Origin: Bacillota bacterium
GTDB taxonomy: Bacteria; Bacillota_C; Negativicutes; JAEYSJ01
Length of the DNA stretch: 64,000 nt
Direction of reading: 5' to 3'
Assembly (NCBI GenBank): GCA_023434855.1
Contig: JAEYSJ010000066.1
Coordinates: 11,206-75,205, forward strand
The notes beneath the pieces were generated by a model, which saw nothing but the letters and a program-made list of their open reading frames with translations, did not search any database and had not been told where the DNA came from. Positions 45,651 through 54,789 of the stretch are shown here, one piece after another (positions within the stretch are counted from its first letter, which is position 1; the number at the start of each line of letters is the position of its first letter). Position numbers and translations under genes: made by a program.

Positions 45651-47180
45651 ATGGCTACAGTCCAAGAGAAAATCCAGGAACTTAAATTACGGCAGGAAAA
45701 AATAAAGCTTGGCGGAGGACAAAAGCGGATAGAGAAGCAGCATACCAGCGGAAAACTTATCGCCCGGGAGCGTATTGAAAAGCTGCTTGACCCTAATTCT
45801 TTTGTTGAACTCGACCAATTTGTCACTCACCGGTGCACCAATTTTGATATGGCTGCCACTGAAGCTCCTGGCGAAGGCGTGGTAACAGGTTACGGCACAA
45901 TCAATTGCCGTCTGGTATATGTATTTGCGCAAGACTTTACAGTAGTTGGCGGTTCGTTGGGAGAAATGCATGCGGCAAAAATTGTTAAAGTTCAGGAATT
46001 GGCGATGAAGATGGGTGCTCCCTTAATAGGTCTTAATGATTCCGGCGGGGCGCGTATTCAGGAAGGTATCGATGCTTTATCCGGCTTTGGCGACATTTTT
46101 TATCGCAATACGCTTGCATCCGGCGTTATTCCGCAAATTTCTGTAATTATGGGTCCATGTGCCGGGGGGGCAGTATATTCTCCGGCTATTACCGACTTTA
46201 TTTTTATGGTAAAAAACACTAGCCAAATGTTTATTACAGGCCCACAGGTAATTAAGTCGGTTACCGCCGAAGAAGTTACCGCCGAGCAGCTAGGTGGGGC
46301 TATGACCCATAACAGTACCTCCGGCGTGGCTCATTTTACTGCTGAAAATGATGAAGATTGTATGGAACAAGTGCGCTATTTACTTGGTTTTTTACCCGGC
46401 AATAACCTGGAAGATCCTCCTATTAGTGAAACTAGTGATGATCCGGACCGCATGGATGAAAAACTGAATACGATATTGCCTGATAATGCCAATCAACCTT
46501 ATGACATGAAAGATATTATAAACTCAATTGTTGATAATGGTGAATTCTTTGAAGTACATCAGCATTTCGCTAAAAATATGATTGTCGGTTTTGCTCGTTT
46601 TGACGGCCAGCCGGTGGGAATCCTGGCCAATCAGCCGTCAGTGCTGGCAGGTTGTCTTGATATTGATGCTTCCGATAAAGCAGCGCGGTTTGTTCGTTTC
46701 TGTGATGCCTTCAATATCCCCCTTGTTAATTTAGTGGACGTGCCCGGTTTTCTGCCGGGAACCGGACAAGAATATGGTGGTATTATCCGTCATGGCGCAA
46801 AAATGCTATACGCTTATTCCGAAGCAACTGTTCCTAAAATTACAGTAATAACCCGCAAGGCTTACGGCGGTGCGTATATTGCCATGTGCTCGCGGCATCT
46901 GGGAGCTGATCAGGTTATGGCTTGGCCTACCGCTGAGATTGCTGTTATGGGACCCGCCGGCGCTGCCAATATTATTTTCCGCGGCGATCCGGATATTGCC
47001 GCCAAAACTGAACAGTATATCAGTGATTTCGCTAATCCTTATAAAGCGGCTGAACGGGGTTATGCCGATATGGTTATTGAACCGAAAGAAACCAGGCCGC
47101 GCATTATCACCGCTTTAAATATGCTTGCCACTAAACGTGAATCCCGGCCGGCTAAAAAGCATGGCAACATTCCTTTATAG
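45651..47180 (+). CDS. mmdA: Methylmalonyl-CoA decarboxylase, carboxyltransferase (alpha) subunit
   Basis: The 509-aa protein belongs to the biotin-dependent carboxyltransferase family: [17 protein letters not shown] near 118, [16 protein letters not shown] near 159, and the C-terminal [23 protein letters not shown] near 362 with [14 protein letters not shown] near 400. It transfers CO2 from methylmalonyl-CoA to biotin. Propionyl-CoA carboxylase beta is nearly indistinguishable, but no biotin carboxylase gene is present and an epsilon-like small gene and biotin carrier follow. GGAGGTG precedes the ATG at 45651. Confidence 0.9.
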   Translation: MATVQEKIQELKLRQEKIKLGGGQKRIEKQHTSGKLIARERIEKLLDPNSFVELDQFVTHRCTNFDMAATEAPGEGVVTGYGTINCRLVYVFAQDFTVVGGSLGEMHAAKIVKVQELAMKMGAPLIGLNDSGGARIQEGIDALSGFGDIFYRNTLASGVIPQISVIMGPCAGGAVYSPAITDFIFMVKNTSQMFITGPQVIKSVTAEEVTAEQLGGAMTHNSTSGVAHFTAENDEDCMEQVRYLLGFLPGNNLEDPPISETSDDPDRMDEKLNTILPDNANQPYDMKDIINSIVDNGEFFEVHQHFAKNMIVGFARFDGQPVGILANQPSVLAGCLDIDASDKAARFVRFCDAFNIPLVNLVDVPGFLPGTGQEYGGIIRHGAKMLYAYSEATVPKITVITRKAYGGAYIAMCSRHLGADQVMAWPTAEIAVMGPAGAANIIFRGDPDIAAKTEQYISDFANPYKAAERGYADMVIEPKETRPRIITALNMLATKRESRPAKKHGNIPL

Positions 47181-47197
47181 GAAAAGGGGAGGGTTTT

Positions 47198-47362
47198 ATG
47201 AAAATTGATGCTAAGGGTATCAGCCCGGAAATAGTGGCGGTTATTGCCGCTAGCGTATATGCCATGATGGGAACTGCTAATCTAGCTGTAAGGATTAAGC
47301 ATACCAGTGATGTATGGGCTATAGCCGGGCGACAGAAATTAATGGACGTCCGTCAGATTTAA
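47198..47362 (+). CDS. mmdE: Methylmalonyl-CoA decarboxylase epsilon-like small subunit
   Basis: This 54-aa ORF begins with GGGGAGGG upstream and encodes a helix [13 protein letters not shown] and the ending [15 protein letters not shown]. The length and the GRQxLMxxR end resemble the 55-aa epsilon subunit of Veillonella methylmalonyl-CoA decarboxylase, which stabilises that complex. Its place between mmdA and the biotin carrier agrees. Confidence 0.72.
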   Translation: MKIDAKGISPEIVAVIAASVYAMMGTANLAVRIKHTSDVWAIAGRQKLMDVRQI

Positions 47363-47388
47363 TCAAATTAACAAAAGAGGTGATAGAT

Positions 47389-47796
47389 ATGAAAAAGTAT
47401 AATATTACCGTTAACGGCACTACCTACCAGGTCGAAGTGGAAGAAGTGAGCAGTGCAGCTGCGGCTACACCTGCTAAACCTGTTGCACCAGCAGTTACAC
47501 CTGCACAGGTGAAGGCTGCACCAGCTCCCGCAGCTGTTTCTACGCCTGCAACTCCAACTGCACAGGTTGAGGTTGGTGCCGGTGAAACACCGGTGACAGC
47601 GCCGATGCCTGGCAAAGTGACGAAATTAGTTGCCCAGGCGGGCCAGCAAGTGAAAAAAGGCGAAGTACTTCTAATTCTTGAAGCCATGAAGATGCAGAAC
47701 GAAATCCCTGCTCCGGCGGATGGAACTGTTAAAGGAATTAATGTTACGGCAGGACAGAGTGTGAAAGCAGGGGACATCATTGCTGTAATTGGGTAG
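47389..47796 (+). CDS. mmdC: Biotin carboxyl carrier protein of methylmalonyl-CoA decarboxylase
   Basis: The 135-aa protein has an N-terminal [16 protein letters not shown] strand region, a flexible Ala/Pro-rich linker (about residues 20-62), and a biotinyl domain with EAMKMQNEI near 102, in which the Lys carries biotin. The start at 47389 follows AGAGGTGATAG. It is the last gene of the operon. The Na+-pumping beta subunit (mmdB) and delta anchor (mmdD) are not present here. Confidence 0.92.
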   Translation: MKKYNITVNGTTYQVEVEEVSSAAAATPAKPVAPAVTPAQVKAAPAPAAVSTPATPTAQVEVGAGETPVTAPMPGKVTKLVAQAGQQVKKGEVLLILEAMKMQNEIPAPADGTVKGINVTAGQSVKAGDIIAVIG

Positions 47797-47807
47797 TAGG
47801 CGAGTAA

Positions 47808-48003
47808 GGAACGGATTAACCGCCAAGGACGCCAAGAACGCCAAGGGATTTTCTATATTAACTGTAAGATGGTTTTGCTTTAGCAAAAGATATTTCCCAC
47901 TTGTGGAAAACATTCTAGGCTTTTATAAAAAGAATTCCAATGCTTTCTTAATGTTTTCTTTGGCGGCCTTGGCGACCTTGGCGACCTTGGCGGTAACCGT
48001 TCC
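47808..48003. repeat. Inverted array of 9-nt units, CGCCAAGGA type, second copy
   Basis: Outer GGAACGG and CCGTTCC frame arms of CGCCAAGGA-like and CCTTGGCGA-like 9-mers. The left arm lies at 47808-47847 and the right at 47959-48003. The middle is about 110 AT-rich bases without a gene. Confidence 0.82.
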
Positions 48004-48050
48004 CTCAAAGGCTGCCGGTTTAACCCTAAAAAGATATAATCTTCTAAGAA

Positions 48051-48084
48051 AAAAAGCCCTTTTCCATGAGGAAAAGGGCTTTTT
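48051..48084. terminator. Bidirectional terminator between mmdC and hydA
   Basis: A perfect 15-bp stem (48051-48065 with 48070-48084) has an A-run on one side and a T-run on the other, so it can end transcripts from both directions. Confidence 0.9.
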
Positions 48085-48099
48085 AATATGCAATTACGG

Positions 48100-49833
48100 T
48101 TATTCACACTTAGGGTAGTTGCCCCGCGGTGTGTAGTGAGTGTGAAGCAGTTCGTGGGATTTGTGTCCCAGCGGTTTTTCGAGGAATGTTTCGTAAAGTT
48201 CTTTAACAGCCGGGTTTTCATGGGACTTGCGCAGTTCCATGCGCTCGTCTTCACAGTACATGGCATTGCAGCGTTTTGTACGAATATCAGGGTCGCAGGA
48301 GATGGGTGCGCCGCCGCCACCGATACAGCCGCCGGGGCAGCACATGACTTCGATGAAATGATAGTCGGCTTCACCTGTGCGAATTTTGTCCAGAACTTTC
48401 CGGGCATTGCCCAGACCGTTAGTAATTGCTACTTTTACCGGAATTTCGCCTACCTGCACGGTAGCTTCTTTCACGCCGGTGAGACCACGGACTCCCTTGA
48501 AGTTGATATCAGCAAGAGGCTTACCGCTGACGACTTCGGAGAGGGTACGCAGAGCAGCTTCAGTTACGCCGCCGGAGGTACCAAAGATTTGGCCGGCGCC
48601 GGTGCCAATGCCCAGAGGAGCATCATATTTTTCTTCAGGCAGATTTCTTAGGTCAAATCTGGCTTGCTTGTACATGCGTCCCAGTTCACGGGTTGTGAGC
48701 ACTACATCAACGTCTTGATAGCCGCTGCTGAACATTTCCGGTCTGGTGCACTCGTATTTTTTGGCGGTACAAGGCATGATGGAGACGCTGAAGACATCAG
48801 CCGGGTCAATGCCCATTTTCTTGGCGTAGTAAGTTTTAGCAAGAGCGCCAAACATTTGTTGTGGCGATTTGCAAGTGGAAAGATGGTCTAAAAGATCAGG
48901 GTAGAAGTGCTCAATGAACTTGATCCAGCCTGGGCTGCAGGAAGTAATCATCGGCAGGGTGCCGCCTTTAGTAACCCGCTGTAAGAGCTCATTGCCTTCT
49001 TCCATAATTGTCAGGTCAGCCGAGAAGTTAGTGTCAAAGACCTTGTCAAAGCCTAAGCGACGCAGACCGGCAACCATTTGTCCGGTGGTGATTTCACCTG
49101 GCTCGCCGCCGATAAGTTCACCGATTTGTACTCTGGGGGCAGGTGCGGTTTGGACAATGACATGTTTTTTGGGATCAGCGATGGCTGCCCAGACTTTATC
49201 AGTATCATCTTGTTCCTGAATAGCGGCAGTAGGACAAACTAAGGAGCATTGGCCACATTGAACGCACTCCATGTTAGCTAACTGCTCATTGAAAGCAGGG
49301 GCAATAAGAGAGTTAAAACCTCTATTTTCGGCTGTAAGAGCCTGTACTGTCTGAACATTGGTGCAGACCGAAATGCAGCGGCGGCAGAGGACACACTTGC
49401 GTGGATCTCTCTTAATGGCCGGGCTGGATGCGTCAATCGGGTATTCGGTTTTCTGACCTTCATTAAACCGTACGTCACTTACACCGAACTCTTCCGCCAA
49501 ATCTTGCAATTCGCAATTCTTATTCCGTACACAGGTGAGACATTCCATCGGATGGTCTGAGAGAATCAATTCCAGAATTAACTTGCGGGCTTTGATGACT
49601 TCCGGAGTGGCGGTACGCACAACCATTCCTTCGGCAACCGGAGCCACACAAGCGGGTACCAAAGTTCTAGCGCCCTGAACTTCAACCATACAGATCCGGC
49701 AGGCGCCGATAACGTTGATATCCTTCAGGTAACAAAGGGTAGGTATATTGATTCCCACTTTTTTAGCGGCCTCCAGGATTGTACTTCCTGTTTCCACCGC
49801 AACTGTCTGGTTATCAATTGTCAATGTTATCAT
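48100..49833 (-). CDS. hydA: Electron-bifurcating [FeFe]-hydrogenase catalytic subunit
   Basis: The 577-aa protein has a NuoG-like [2Fe-2S] domain (CYLKDINVIGACRICMVEV), a His-Cys3 [4Fe-4S] site (DHPMECLTCVRNKNCELQ), two ferredoxin clusters (CVLCRRCISVC, CVQCGQCSLVCP) and the H-domain with L1 TSCSPGW, L2 MPCTAKKYE and L3 MCCPGGCIGGGG. With hydB and hydC upstream it forms a HydABC enzyme that oxidises H2 with NAD+ and ferredoxin, or the reverse. L1 has Ser at the second Cys position of TSCCPGW. The C-terminal small-subunit-like part (KELYETFLEKPLGHKSHELLHTHY) is present. Confidence 0.94.
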   Translation of the reverse strand: MITLTIDNQTVAVETGSTILEAAKKVGINIPTLCYLKDINVIGACRICMVEVQGARTLVPACVAPVAEGMVVRTATPEVIKARKLILELILSDHPMECLTCVRNKNCELQDLAEEFGVSDVRFNEGQKTEYPIDASSPAIKRDPRKCVLCRRCISVCTNVQTVQALTAENRGFNSLIAPAFNEQLANMECVQCGQCSLVCPTAAIQEQDDTDKVWAAIADPKKHVIVQTAPAPRVQIGELIGGEPGEITTGQMVAGLRRLGFDKVFDTNFSADLTIMEEGNELLQRVTKGGTLPMITSCSPGWIKFIEHFYPDLLDHLSTCKSPQQMFGALAKTYYAKKMGIDPADVFSVSIMPCTAKKYECTRPEMFSSGYQDVDVVLTTRELGRMYKQARFDLRNLPEEKYDAPLGIGTGAGQIFGTSGGVTEAALRTLSEVVSGKPLADINFKGVRGLTGVKEATVQVGEIPVKVAITNGLGNARKVLDKIRTGEADYHFIEVMCCPGGCIGGGGAPISCDPDIRTKRCNAMYCEDERMELRKSHENPAVKELYETFLEKPLGHKSHELLHTHYTPRGNYPKCE

Positions 49834-49901
49834 TTTTAAATTTCCCCTCCAAACTCCCGTATTTTAGATATTTCCTTAGTTAAAAGCTGCGGGAGCGGCT
49901 T

Positions 49902-51605
49902 TTATTCTTCAAATTCGCAAACGTTGGCACAACATTTATGCTCTTTAATATGCTCTTCATACTCATTTCTGAAATGACGGATTGTGCTCAAGATGGGGTT
50001 GGGCGCAGTCTGTCCCAAACCGCACAGTGCAGTCGATTTCATCATGTGGCCGATCTCTTGCAACAATTCAATGTCGCCTTCTCTGCCTTTACCAGAGGTG
50101 ATACGCTCCAGAATTTCCATCATCCGCTTGGTGCCGATACGGCAGGGTGTACATTTACCGCAGGATTCGTCGACACAGAAGTCCATAAAGAACTTGGCAA
50201 TATCCACCATGCAGCTGTCTTCATCCATAACGATCATGCCGCCGGAGCCCATAATTGCACCAAGTGCTCCCAGAGAATCATAATCAACAGGAGTATCTAA
50301 ATAAGCTTCAGGAATGCAACCGCCGGACGGACCACCGGTTTGAACAGCCTTAAATTTCTTTTTGCGTTGGATGCCGCCGCCAATGTCAAACACGATTTCC
50401 CGCAAGGTAGTTCCCATTGGAACTTCCACAATACCGGTGTTAGTAATTTTACCAGCCAAGGCGAAAACTTTGGTACCTTTGCTCTTTTCGGTGCCAAGGG
50501 AAGAGTACCAGTCAGAACCCAGACGAATGATTTCCGGTACGTTGGCCCAGGTCTCAACATTGTTGAGGACGGTAGGTTTGCCCCATACACCGGAGATGGC
50601 AGGGAATGGCGGTCTGGGTCTTGGTTCGCCCCGTTTGCCTTCAATAGAAGTTAACAGCGCGGTTTCTTCGCCGCAGACAAAGGCGCCTGCGCCGATCCGT
50701 ATTTCGATGTCGAAATTAAAGCCGGCACCAAAGATGTCTTTACCTAAGAGACCGAATTCCCGGGCCTCTTTAATAGCATGTTCCAGTCTTTCAATTGCCA
50801 GCGGGTATTCCGCCCGTACATAAACATAGCCTTGCTCAGCGCCGATAGCGCGGCCGCAAATAACCATACCTTCGATAACACTATGAGGGTCGCCTTCAAG
50901 AACAGATCTGTCCATAAATGCGCCCGGGTCACCTTCGTCACCGTTACATGCTACATATTTGGGGTAACCGGGAGCGGCTGCAGTAAAGCCCCATTTCATA
51001 CCGGTAGAGAAGCCGCCGCCGCCACGACCACGCAGCCCGGATTTTTTCACTTCTTCAACAATGTCTGCAGGCTGCATTTGGGTAACGGCTTTGCCAAGTG
51101 CGGCATAACCGTTCTTAGCGATGTAATCCTCAATAGAAGTTGGATCAATGTCAAAGTTGTTGCGCAGAACGATTTTTTGTTGCTTTTTGAATAAGTCGAT
51201 ATCATGAACACAAGGGGTAGGTTCTGTTGAACCAGCACTTCTGTATAACAGGCGATTTACCAAGTTGCCTTTCATGATGTGTTCAGTTACGATTTCCTCA
51301 GCATCTTTTGGCTTTAATCTGCGATAAAAGGTCGCTTGAGGATAAATAATGGCGACAGGACCCATATCACACGGTCCCATGCAACCGGTTAGAATAATTT
51401 GCACTTGATCGGCAATACCATGTTTTGCAAGAGCTTCTTTCATGGCATCCACAACATCCGTACATTTTGAAGAAATACAACCAGCGCCGCCGCACATCAT
51501 AATATGGGCTTTTTCGGTAGCTGAGGGAACGCCTTCGCGGATTTTAAGGGCTTCCTGTCTGGTCGATTTAATCTTTGCCAGTTCGTCCAAAGATTTTATT
51601 TTCAC
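49902..51605 (-). CDS. hydB: Electron-bifurcating hydrogenase flavoprotein subunit
   Basis: The 567-aa protein has an N-terminal [2Fe-2S] domain (CGGAGCISSKC, TGCMGPCDMGP), the FMN/NADH domain (GLRGRGGGGFSTG near 193, NGDEGDPGAFMDRSVLEGDPH near 219) and the [4Fe-4S] motif SCGKCTPCRIG near 475. It ends at KCCANVCEFEE, without the two ferredoxin-like clusters that end the paralogues at 9044 and 36706. The subunit binds NAD(H) and is the bifurcation site in characterised HydABC. It lies between hydC and hydA with short gaps. Confidence 0.93.
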   Translation of the reverse strand: MKIKSLDELAKIKSTRQEALKIREGVPSATEKAHIMMCGGAGCISSKCTDVVDAMKEALAKHGIADQVQIILTGCMGPCDMGPVAIIYPQATFYRRLKPKDAEEIVTEHIMKGNLVNRLLYRSAGSTEPTPCVHDIDLFKKQQKIVLRNNFDIDPTSIEDYIAKNGYAALGKAVTQMQPADIVEEVKKSGLRGRGGGGFSTGMKWGFTAAAPGYPKYVACNGDEGDPGAFMDRSVLEGDPHSVIEGMVICGRAIGAEQGYVYVRAEYPLAIERLEHAIKEAREFGLLGKDIFGAGFNFDIEIRIGAGAFVCGEETALLTSIEGKRGEPRPRPPFPAISGVWGKPTVLNNVETWANVPEIIRLGSDWYSSLGTEKSKGTKVFALAGKITNTGIVEVPMGTTLREIVFDIGGGIQRKKKFKAVQTGGPSGGCIPEAYLDTPVDYDSLGALGAIMGSGGMIVMDEDSCMVDIAKFFMDFCVDESCGKCTPCRIGTKRMMEILERITSGKGREGDIELLQEIGHMMKSTALCGLGQTAPNPILSTIRHFRNEYEEHIKEHKCCANVCEFEE

Positions 51606-51748
51606 TTAGTCACACCTCCGTTTAAATCCTACAGCTAATTATCAAGGCAGCCTAAGATGGGTGCCTGATGAATAATGACCGGCTATACCTGTCTCCCCGC
51701 GGATTGAAAAAATCCATGAGATAAGGCATCTGCATCAATATATGAATA

Positions 51749-52240
51749 TTACTGGTACGCCTCCAGCATTGCCGGGATAGTTTCCGGTGTCAGACGGCCA
51801 TGAACATCTTTGCCATCGATGATTACAGCAGGGGCCAAACCGCATGCTCCGATGCAGCGTACCAATTCCACGGTAAACCGGCTGTCTTCGGTAGTCTGAC
51901 CGGGTTTAACACCAAGCACTTCTCTAAGTGTTTTAATAACCATATTGCTGCCTTTTACATAACAGGCCGTTCCTGTGCATATACTAACTTTATGCCGTCC
52001 TTTCGGCGTCAAGGAGAAGAAGGCATAAAATGTGCAAACCCCGTAGACCTCTTGTATTGATAATCCGAGTCCCTGGGCTATTTTGACCTGAACCCATTTG
52101 GGTAAATACCCGATTAGGTTCTGGGCCTTTGTCAATACCTGAATCAAGCTGCTTGGCTGTCCCTTATACGGCGCAATGATTGCATCCAATTGCTTAGTCA
52201 ATTCATCTTCGCCGCCGCACTTACATTTACATTCTTCCAT
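51749..52240 (-). CDS. hydC: Electron-bifurcating hydrogenase NuoE-like subunit
   Basis: The 163-aa protein starts with a Cys-rich MEECKCKCGGED segment and continues as a NuoE fold with the [2Fe-2S] cysteines in CTGTACYVKG near 90 and CIGACGLAP near 131. It is the first gene of the minus-strand hydCBA operon. GGGAGG lies before the ATG. Upstream at 52309-52315 a TTCACAA half-site occurs, but the second half is poor, so Rex control is only a possibility. Confidence 0.93.
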   Translation of the reverse strand: MEECKCKCGGEDELTKQLDAIIAPYKGQPSSLIQVLTKAQNLIGYLPKWVQVKIAQGLGLSIQEVYGVCTFYAFFSLTPKGRHKVSICTGTACYVKGSNMVIKTLREVLGVKPGQTTEDSRFTVELVRCIGACGLAPAVIIDGKDVHGRLTPETIPAMLEAYQ

Positions 52241-53016
52241 AAATCTGTACCTCCCTTGCGTTAGTACCTTCAGAATAATTCACTATAAATCCTTAGCATT
52301 TAATATTTTTCACAATCTTTTTTCATGTTTACCCTGTGATTGGTTAACTCACCTCTCTTTTTGCTTCCGAGTCCTTTCCAAGGTTGTCCAAGCAATACAT
52401 ATTTCTTGTTTTGCATAGCCTTGCGGACTCACAGTATAGCTTTCCTCCGGCAAATCCCTCTTAATTGATTTAAACGAAGTCCCGGCTTGCTTGCTTGGCA
52501 GCGGCAACTGCGGGACTATTGAGTAAGAAATTTTCGGAAGAGAACAGCAACTGATTTTCGGGTTTAACCGCTTACATTCGCTTAAAATGCAAGCTCTTGT
52601 GGAAGGATTGTGGAAATTAGATGAATGTCGGCAGAAACGATGTAAAGCGGGAAGTCAGGTTCCAGGGGGATCAATTACAAATCTCCCGGCGGGAACCGTC
52701 CCTTTTATTTCCCCAAAAAAAGAACCGTCCCCTTGAATACTATGTTCCGAATACTTTTTGTATTCCATTAGGAGTGAACATTTTTTCACATGGGAACCGT
52801 CCCTCGCGTTAATTATACTCTGCTTGTTTTTTCATTACAATCTTTTTTTTCAAATTTGTTTGACAAATTATATTATAGTGCAGCAATAGCCGTGAAATTT
52901 CAGGCTTTCCACCCTATGAAAATTTTTTTCTTCCCAATTGAAATAACATATTGTACTGGGAAGTAATTGGAAATATTGGAATAAAAAGAAAATACGAAGG
53001 GACAGTTCCTTCGTAT
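52241..53016. repeat. REP-like motifs and hairpins beside the RAYT gene
   Basis: GAACCGTCCC occurs at 52693-52702, 52722-52731 and 52794-52803, and a variant in inverted orientation (GGGACAGTTC) at 52999-53008. The last lies in the loop and stem of a perfect 10-bp hairpin at 52991-53017. The rest is AT-rich with no gene. The hydC promoter must also lie in the right-hand part of the first 200 bases. Confidence 0.7.
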
Positions 53017-53757
53017 TCATGGGAGCAGTGTAGCTATATGTTTCATTGATATTTCTTCAATTGCTTTTAGTTTTCTAAGTATTTCATCACGTTCTTTTTT
53101 TCCGATGGCATTTAACCCGTTAACTCGCTTCTTTTCCGCTAGCTTTGCCAATTCGCAGCTTATGTCATCATCAGAACATTTTTTCTTTTCTTTGTCCTCT
53201 AAATATTGAATATGGTTTGCTTCACTCATAAATTGAATATAGTGATTAACTGCATCCCCTGGCTGGACTTTGAACAACCCCAGCACCAAACCAGTATCAA
53301 TCAGGCCTTCCGGGTTTTTGGCAATATATGCGTTGTAGCTGCTCCACGGATAATCGCCAATAATATCGACTAATCTTGTTTTTACCGGTTCCTGGTGGAG
53401 ATACCTTAAAACTGCCAATAAATAACTGTCATCTTCAACACTTTCGCTTTTGTACCTGTCTTGAAATAAATGGCCGCTGCGTTCGTACTTCCCATTGAAC
53501 CAATAGGCATAACTGACGCCTATTCTTTTCATGATTTGCGATATTTCCTCTTTTCCTTCCCGGACCAGCATATGAACGTGGTTACTCATTAAACAGTAAC
53601 CATAGAATTCGCATTGGCTAATTTCTTTCGTCTTTTGCAGTAAAGTAATATATTTTTGTCTGTCTTCCTCGTCGTCAAAAATATTTTGCCGGTTTATTCC
53701 ACGCACCATAACATGATAGATTCCGCTTTTGCTCTTATTTCTCCCCCGTCTTGGCAT
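53017..53757 (-). CDS. REP-associated tyrosine (Y1) transposase
   Basis: The roughly 246-aa protein is an IS200-like Y1 transposase of the RAYT group. The metal-binding HUH motif is in MSNHVHMLVREG near residue 65, the N-terminus has SKSGIYHVMVRGINRQNIF, and the Tyr nucleophile is likely in SYLLAVLRYLHQEPVK near 115-125. The C-terminal part is Lys-rich. The start at 53757 has GGGGGTGA upstream; the frame also opens at a GTG at 53766. It is surrounded by GAACCGTCCC motifs, as expected for RAYT-REP partners. It looks intact. Confidence 0.9.
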   Translation of the reverse strand: MPRRGRNKSKSGIYHVMVRGINRQNIFDDEEDRQKYITLLQKTKEISQCEFYGYCLMSNHVHMLVREGKEEISQIMKRIGVSYAYWFNGKYERSGHLFQDRYKSESVEDDSYLLAVLRYLHQEPVKTRLVDIIGDYPWSSYNAYIAKNPEGLIDTGLVLGLFKVQPGDAVNHYIQFMSEANHIQYLEDKEKKKCSDDDISCELAKLAEKKRVNGLNAIGKKERDEILRKLKAIEEISMKHIATLLP

Positions 53758-54348
53758 GCCGTTCACCCCCCTCTATCATATTATTAATATTCTACCATAA
53801 ATCCAGATAGGAGACAACAGAACCGTCCCATCATTGTCACATTATCTAGTGTATAGCAATCCATAGGAACTATTCATCGGTTATACAATATTTACGATAA
53901 CATTTTTATACAATTTTTTCAATAGGACTTTATGACTGTATACTGCAGCATGGGCTATTGAGGCGGTTAGTCAGATTACACTTTGAGTTATTGCTGGGGA
54001 TACACAATTTTTATTTTACATATTTACTTTTTATAATTTTTTTTTATAATAATAAAAGGCCTAAAAAATTAATGCTGGAGTACAAAGGATTTTTACTTGT
54101 TAAAATTGGTGACAGTAATGGGGTTACAGCTGAAAAAACTAGTAAAATCATGGCAACTCTAATGGTTTATCTGCGTAAAACAGAACCTGCTGTGCGAAAA
54201 ATAAAAATATTCTAGAAAAGTGAAAAAAATAACTACTGTTAGCAGGTAAAATCATGTTTTTCGCGAATAATAATATCAATTATAAGATTTTCAAGCATTT
54301 ACAATTAATGGCCATTTTACCAGATAACATAATGTGGGAGGTGATTAG
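53758..54348. other. AT-rich gap between RAYT and the rseC-like gene
   Basis: A fifth GAACCGTCCC copy lies at 53820-53829. A frame open from 53958 to 54215 encodes 85 residues, of which the last 47 (from an ATG at 54072) look moderately protein-like, but no Shine-Dalgarno is present. I do not call a gene. The rnf promoter is expected in the last 100 bases but no clear one was found. Confidence 0.4.
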
Positions 54349-54762
54349 TTGAATAAAGAGCAAGAGGGTGTAGTTGTTGAAACAAGTGGTAACATGGCCA
54401 GGGTCAAGACTAGTCGTCATAATGATTGTGAAAACTGTGGTGCATGCCCGGGTAATTCAGCGATGGTGCTCGAAGCTCGCAATCCACTGGGAGCTAAGCC
54501 AGGCCAGCATGTAGCTATAGAAGTTCAGGAAGTTGGTATGCTAAAAGCCGCATTTATTGTCTATGTTCTTCCGCTTATTGCCATTTTTTTTGGCGCTGTA
54601 GGCGGCGGTTTATTAGCGGATAAACTGGGATATGAAGTTTTATGGTTTCAGATTGGTGGCGGCGTGGCGGCATTTATCTTATCTGTCTGGTATATTAAGT
54701 ATTTCGATTATAGTGCCAGGGCAAATGTGAAAATGCAGCCGGTTATAACGCGTATCTTATAA
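54349..54762 (+). CDS. RseC/MucC-family membrane protein
   Basis: The 137-aa protein has the RseC pattern: an N-terminal soluble part with four cysteines (CENCGACPG and surroundings near residue 27), then two membrane helices (AAFIVYVLPLIAIFFGAV and GGGVAAFILSVWYI). RseC-like proteins occur beside rnf operons and may take part in SoxR reduction or Rnf maturation. The start is TTG at 54349 with the strong GGGAGGTGATT upstream. It is 27 bases before rnfC, so probably co-transcribed. Confidence 0.85.
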   Translation: MNKEQEGVVVETSGNMARVKTSRHNDCENCGACPGNSAMVLEARNPLGAKPGQHVAIEVQEVGMLKAAFIVYVLPLIAIFFGAVGGGLLADKLGYEVLWFQIGGGVAAFILSVWYIKYFDYSARANVKMQPVITRIL

Positions 54763-54789
54763 TATGCAAGAAAACTAAGGGGTGAAAAT

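Noticed and set aside
45651..47796. Propionyl-CoA carboxylase as the identity of the carboxyltransferase genes
   Set aside because: There is no biotin carboxylase gene, while an epsilon-like small subunit and a free biotin carrier are present, which fits a decarboxylase.
17419..48003. CRISPR array as an explanation for the 9-nt tandem repeats
   Set aside because: The units are 9 nt, directly tandem, and face each other as inverted arms; there are no 25-40 bp repeats with unique spacers and no cas genes.
52298..52315. Rex operator upstream of hydC
   Set aside because: One half-site (TTCACAA) is exact but the other half does not match, so I list it only as a remark in the hydC entry.
53958..54215. 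85-codon frame in the gap between the RAYT gene and the rseC-like gene
   Set aside because: The first half is a string of Phe, Ile and Tyr from AT-rich DNA and no ribosome binding site is present; the last 47 codons remain a weak possibility only.
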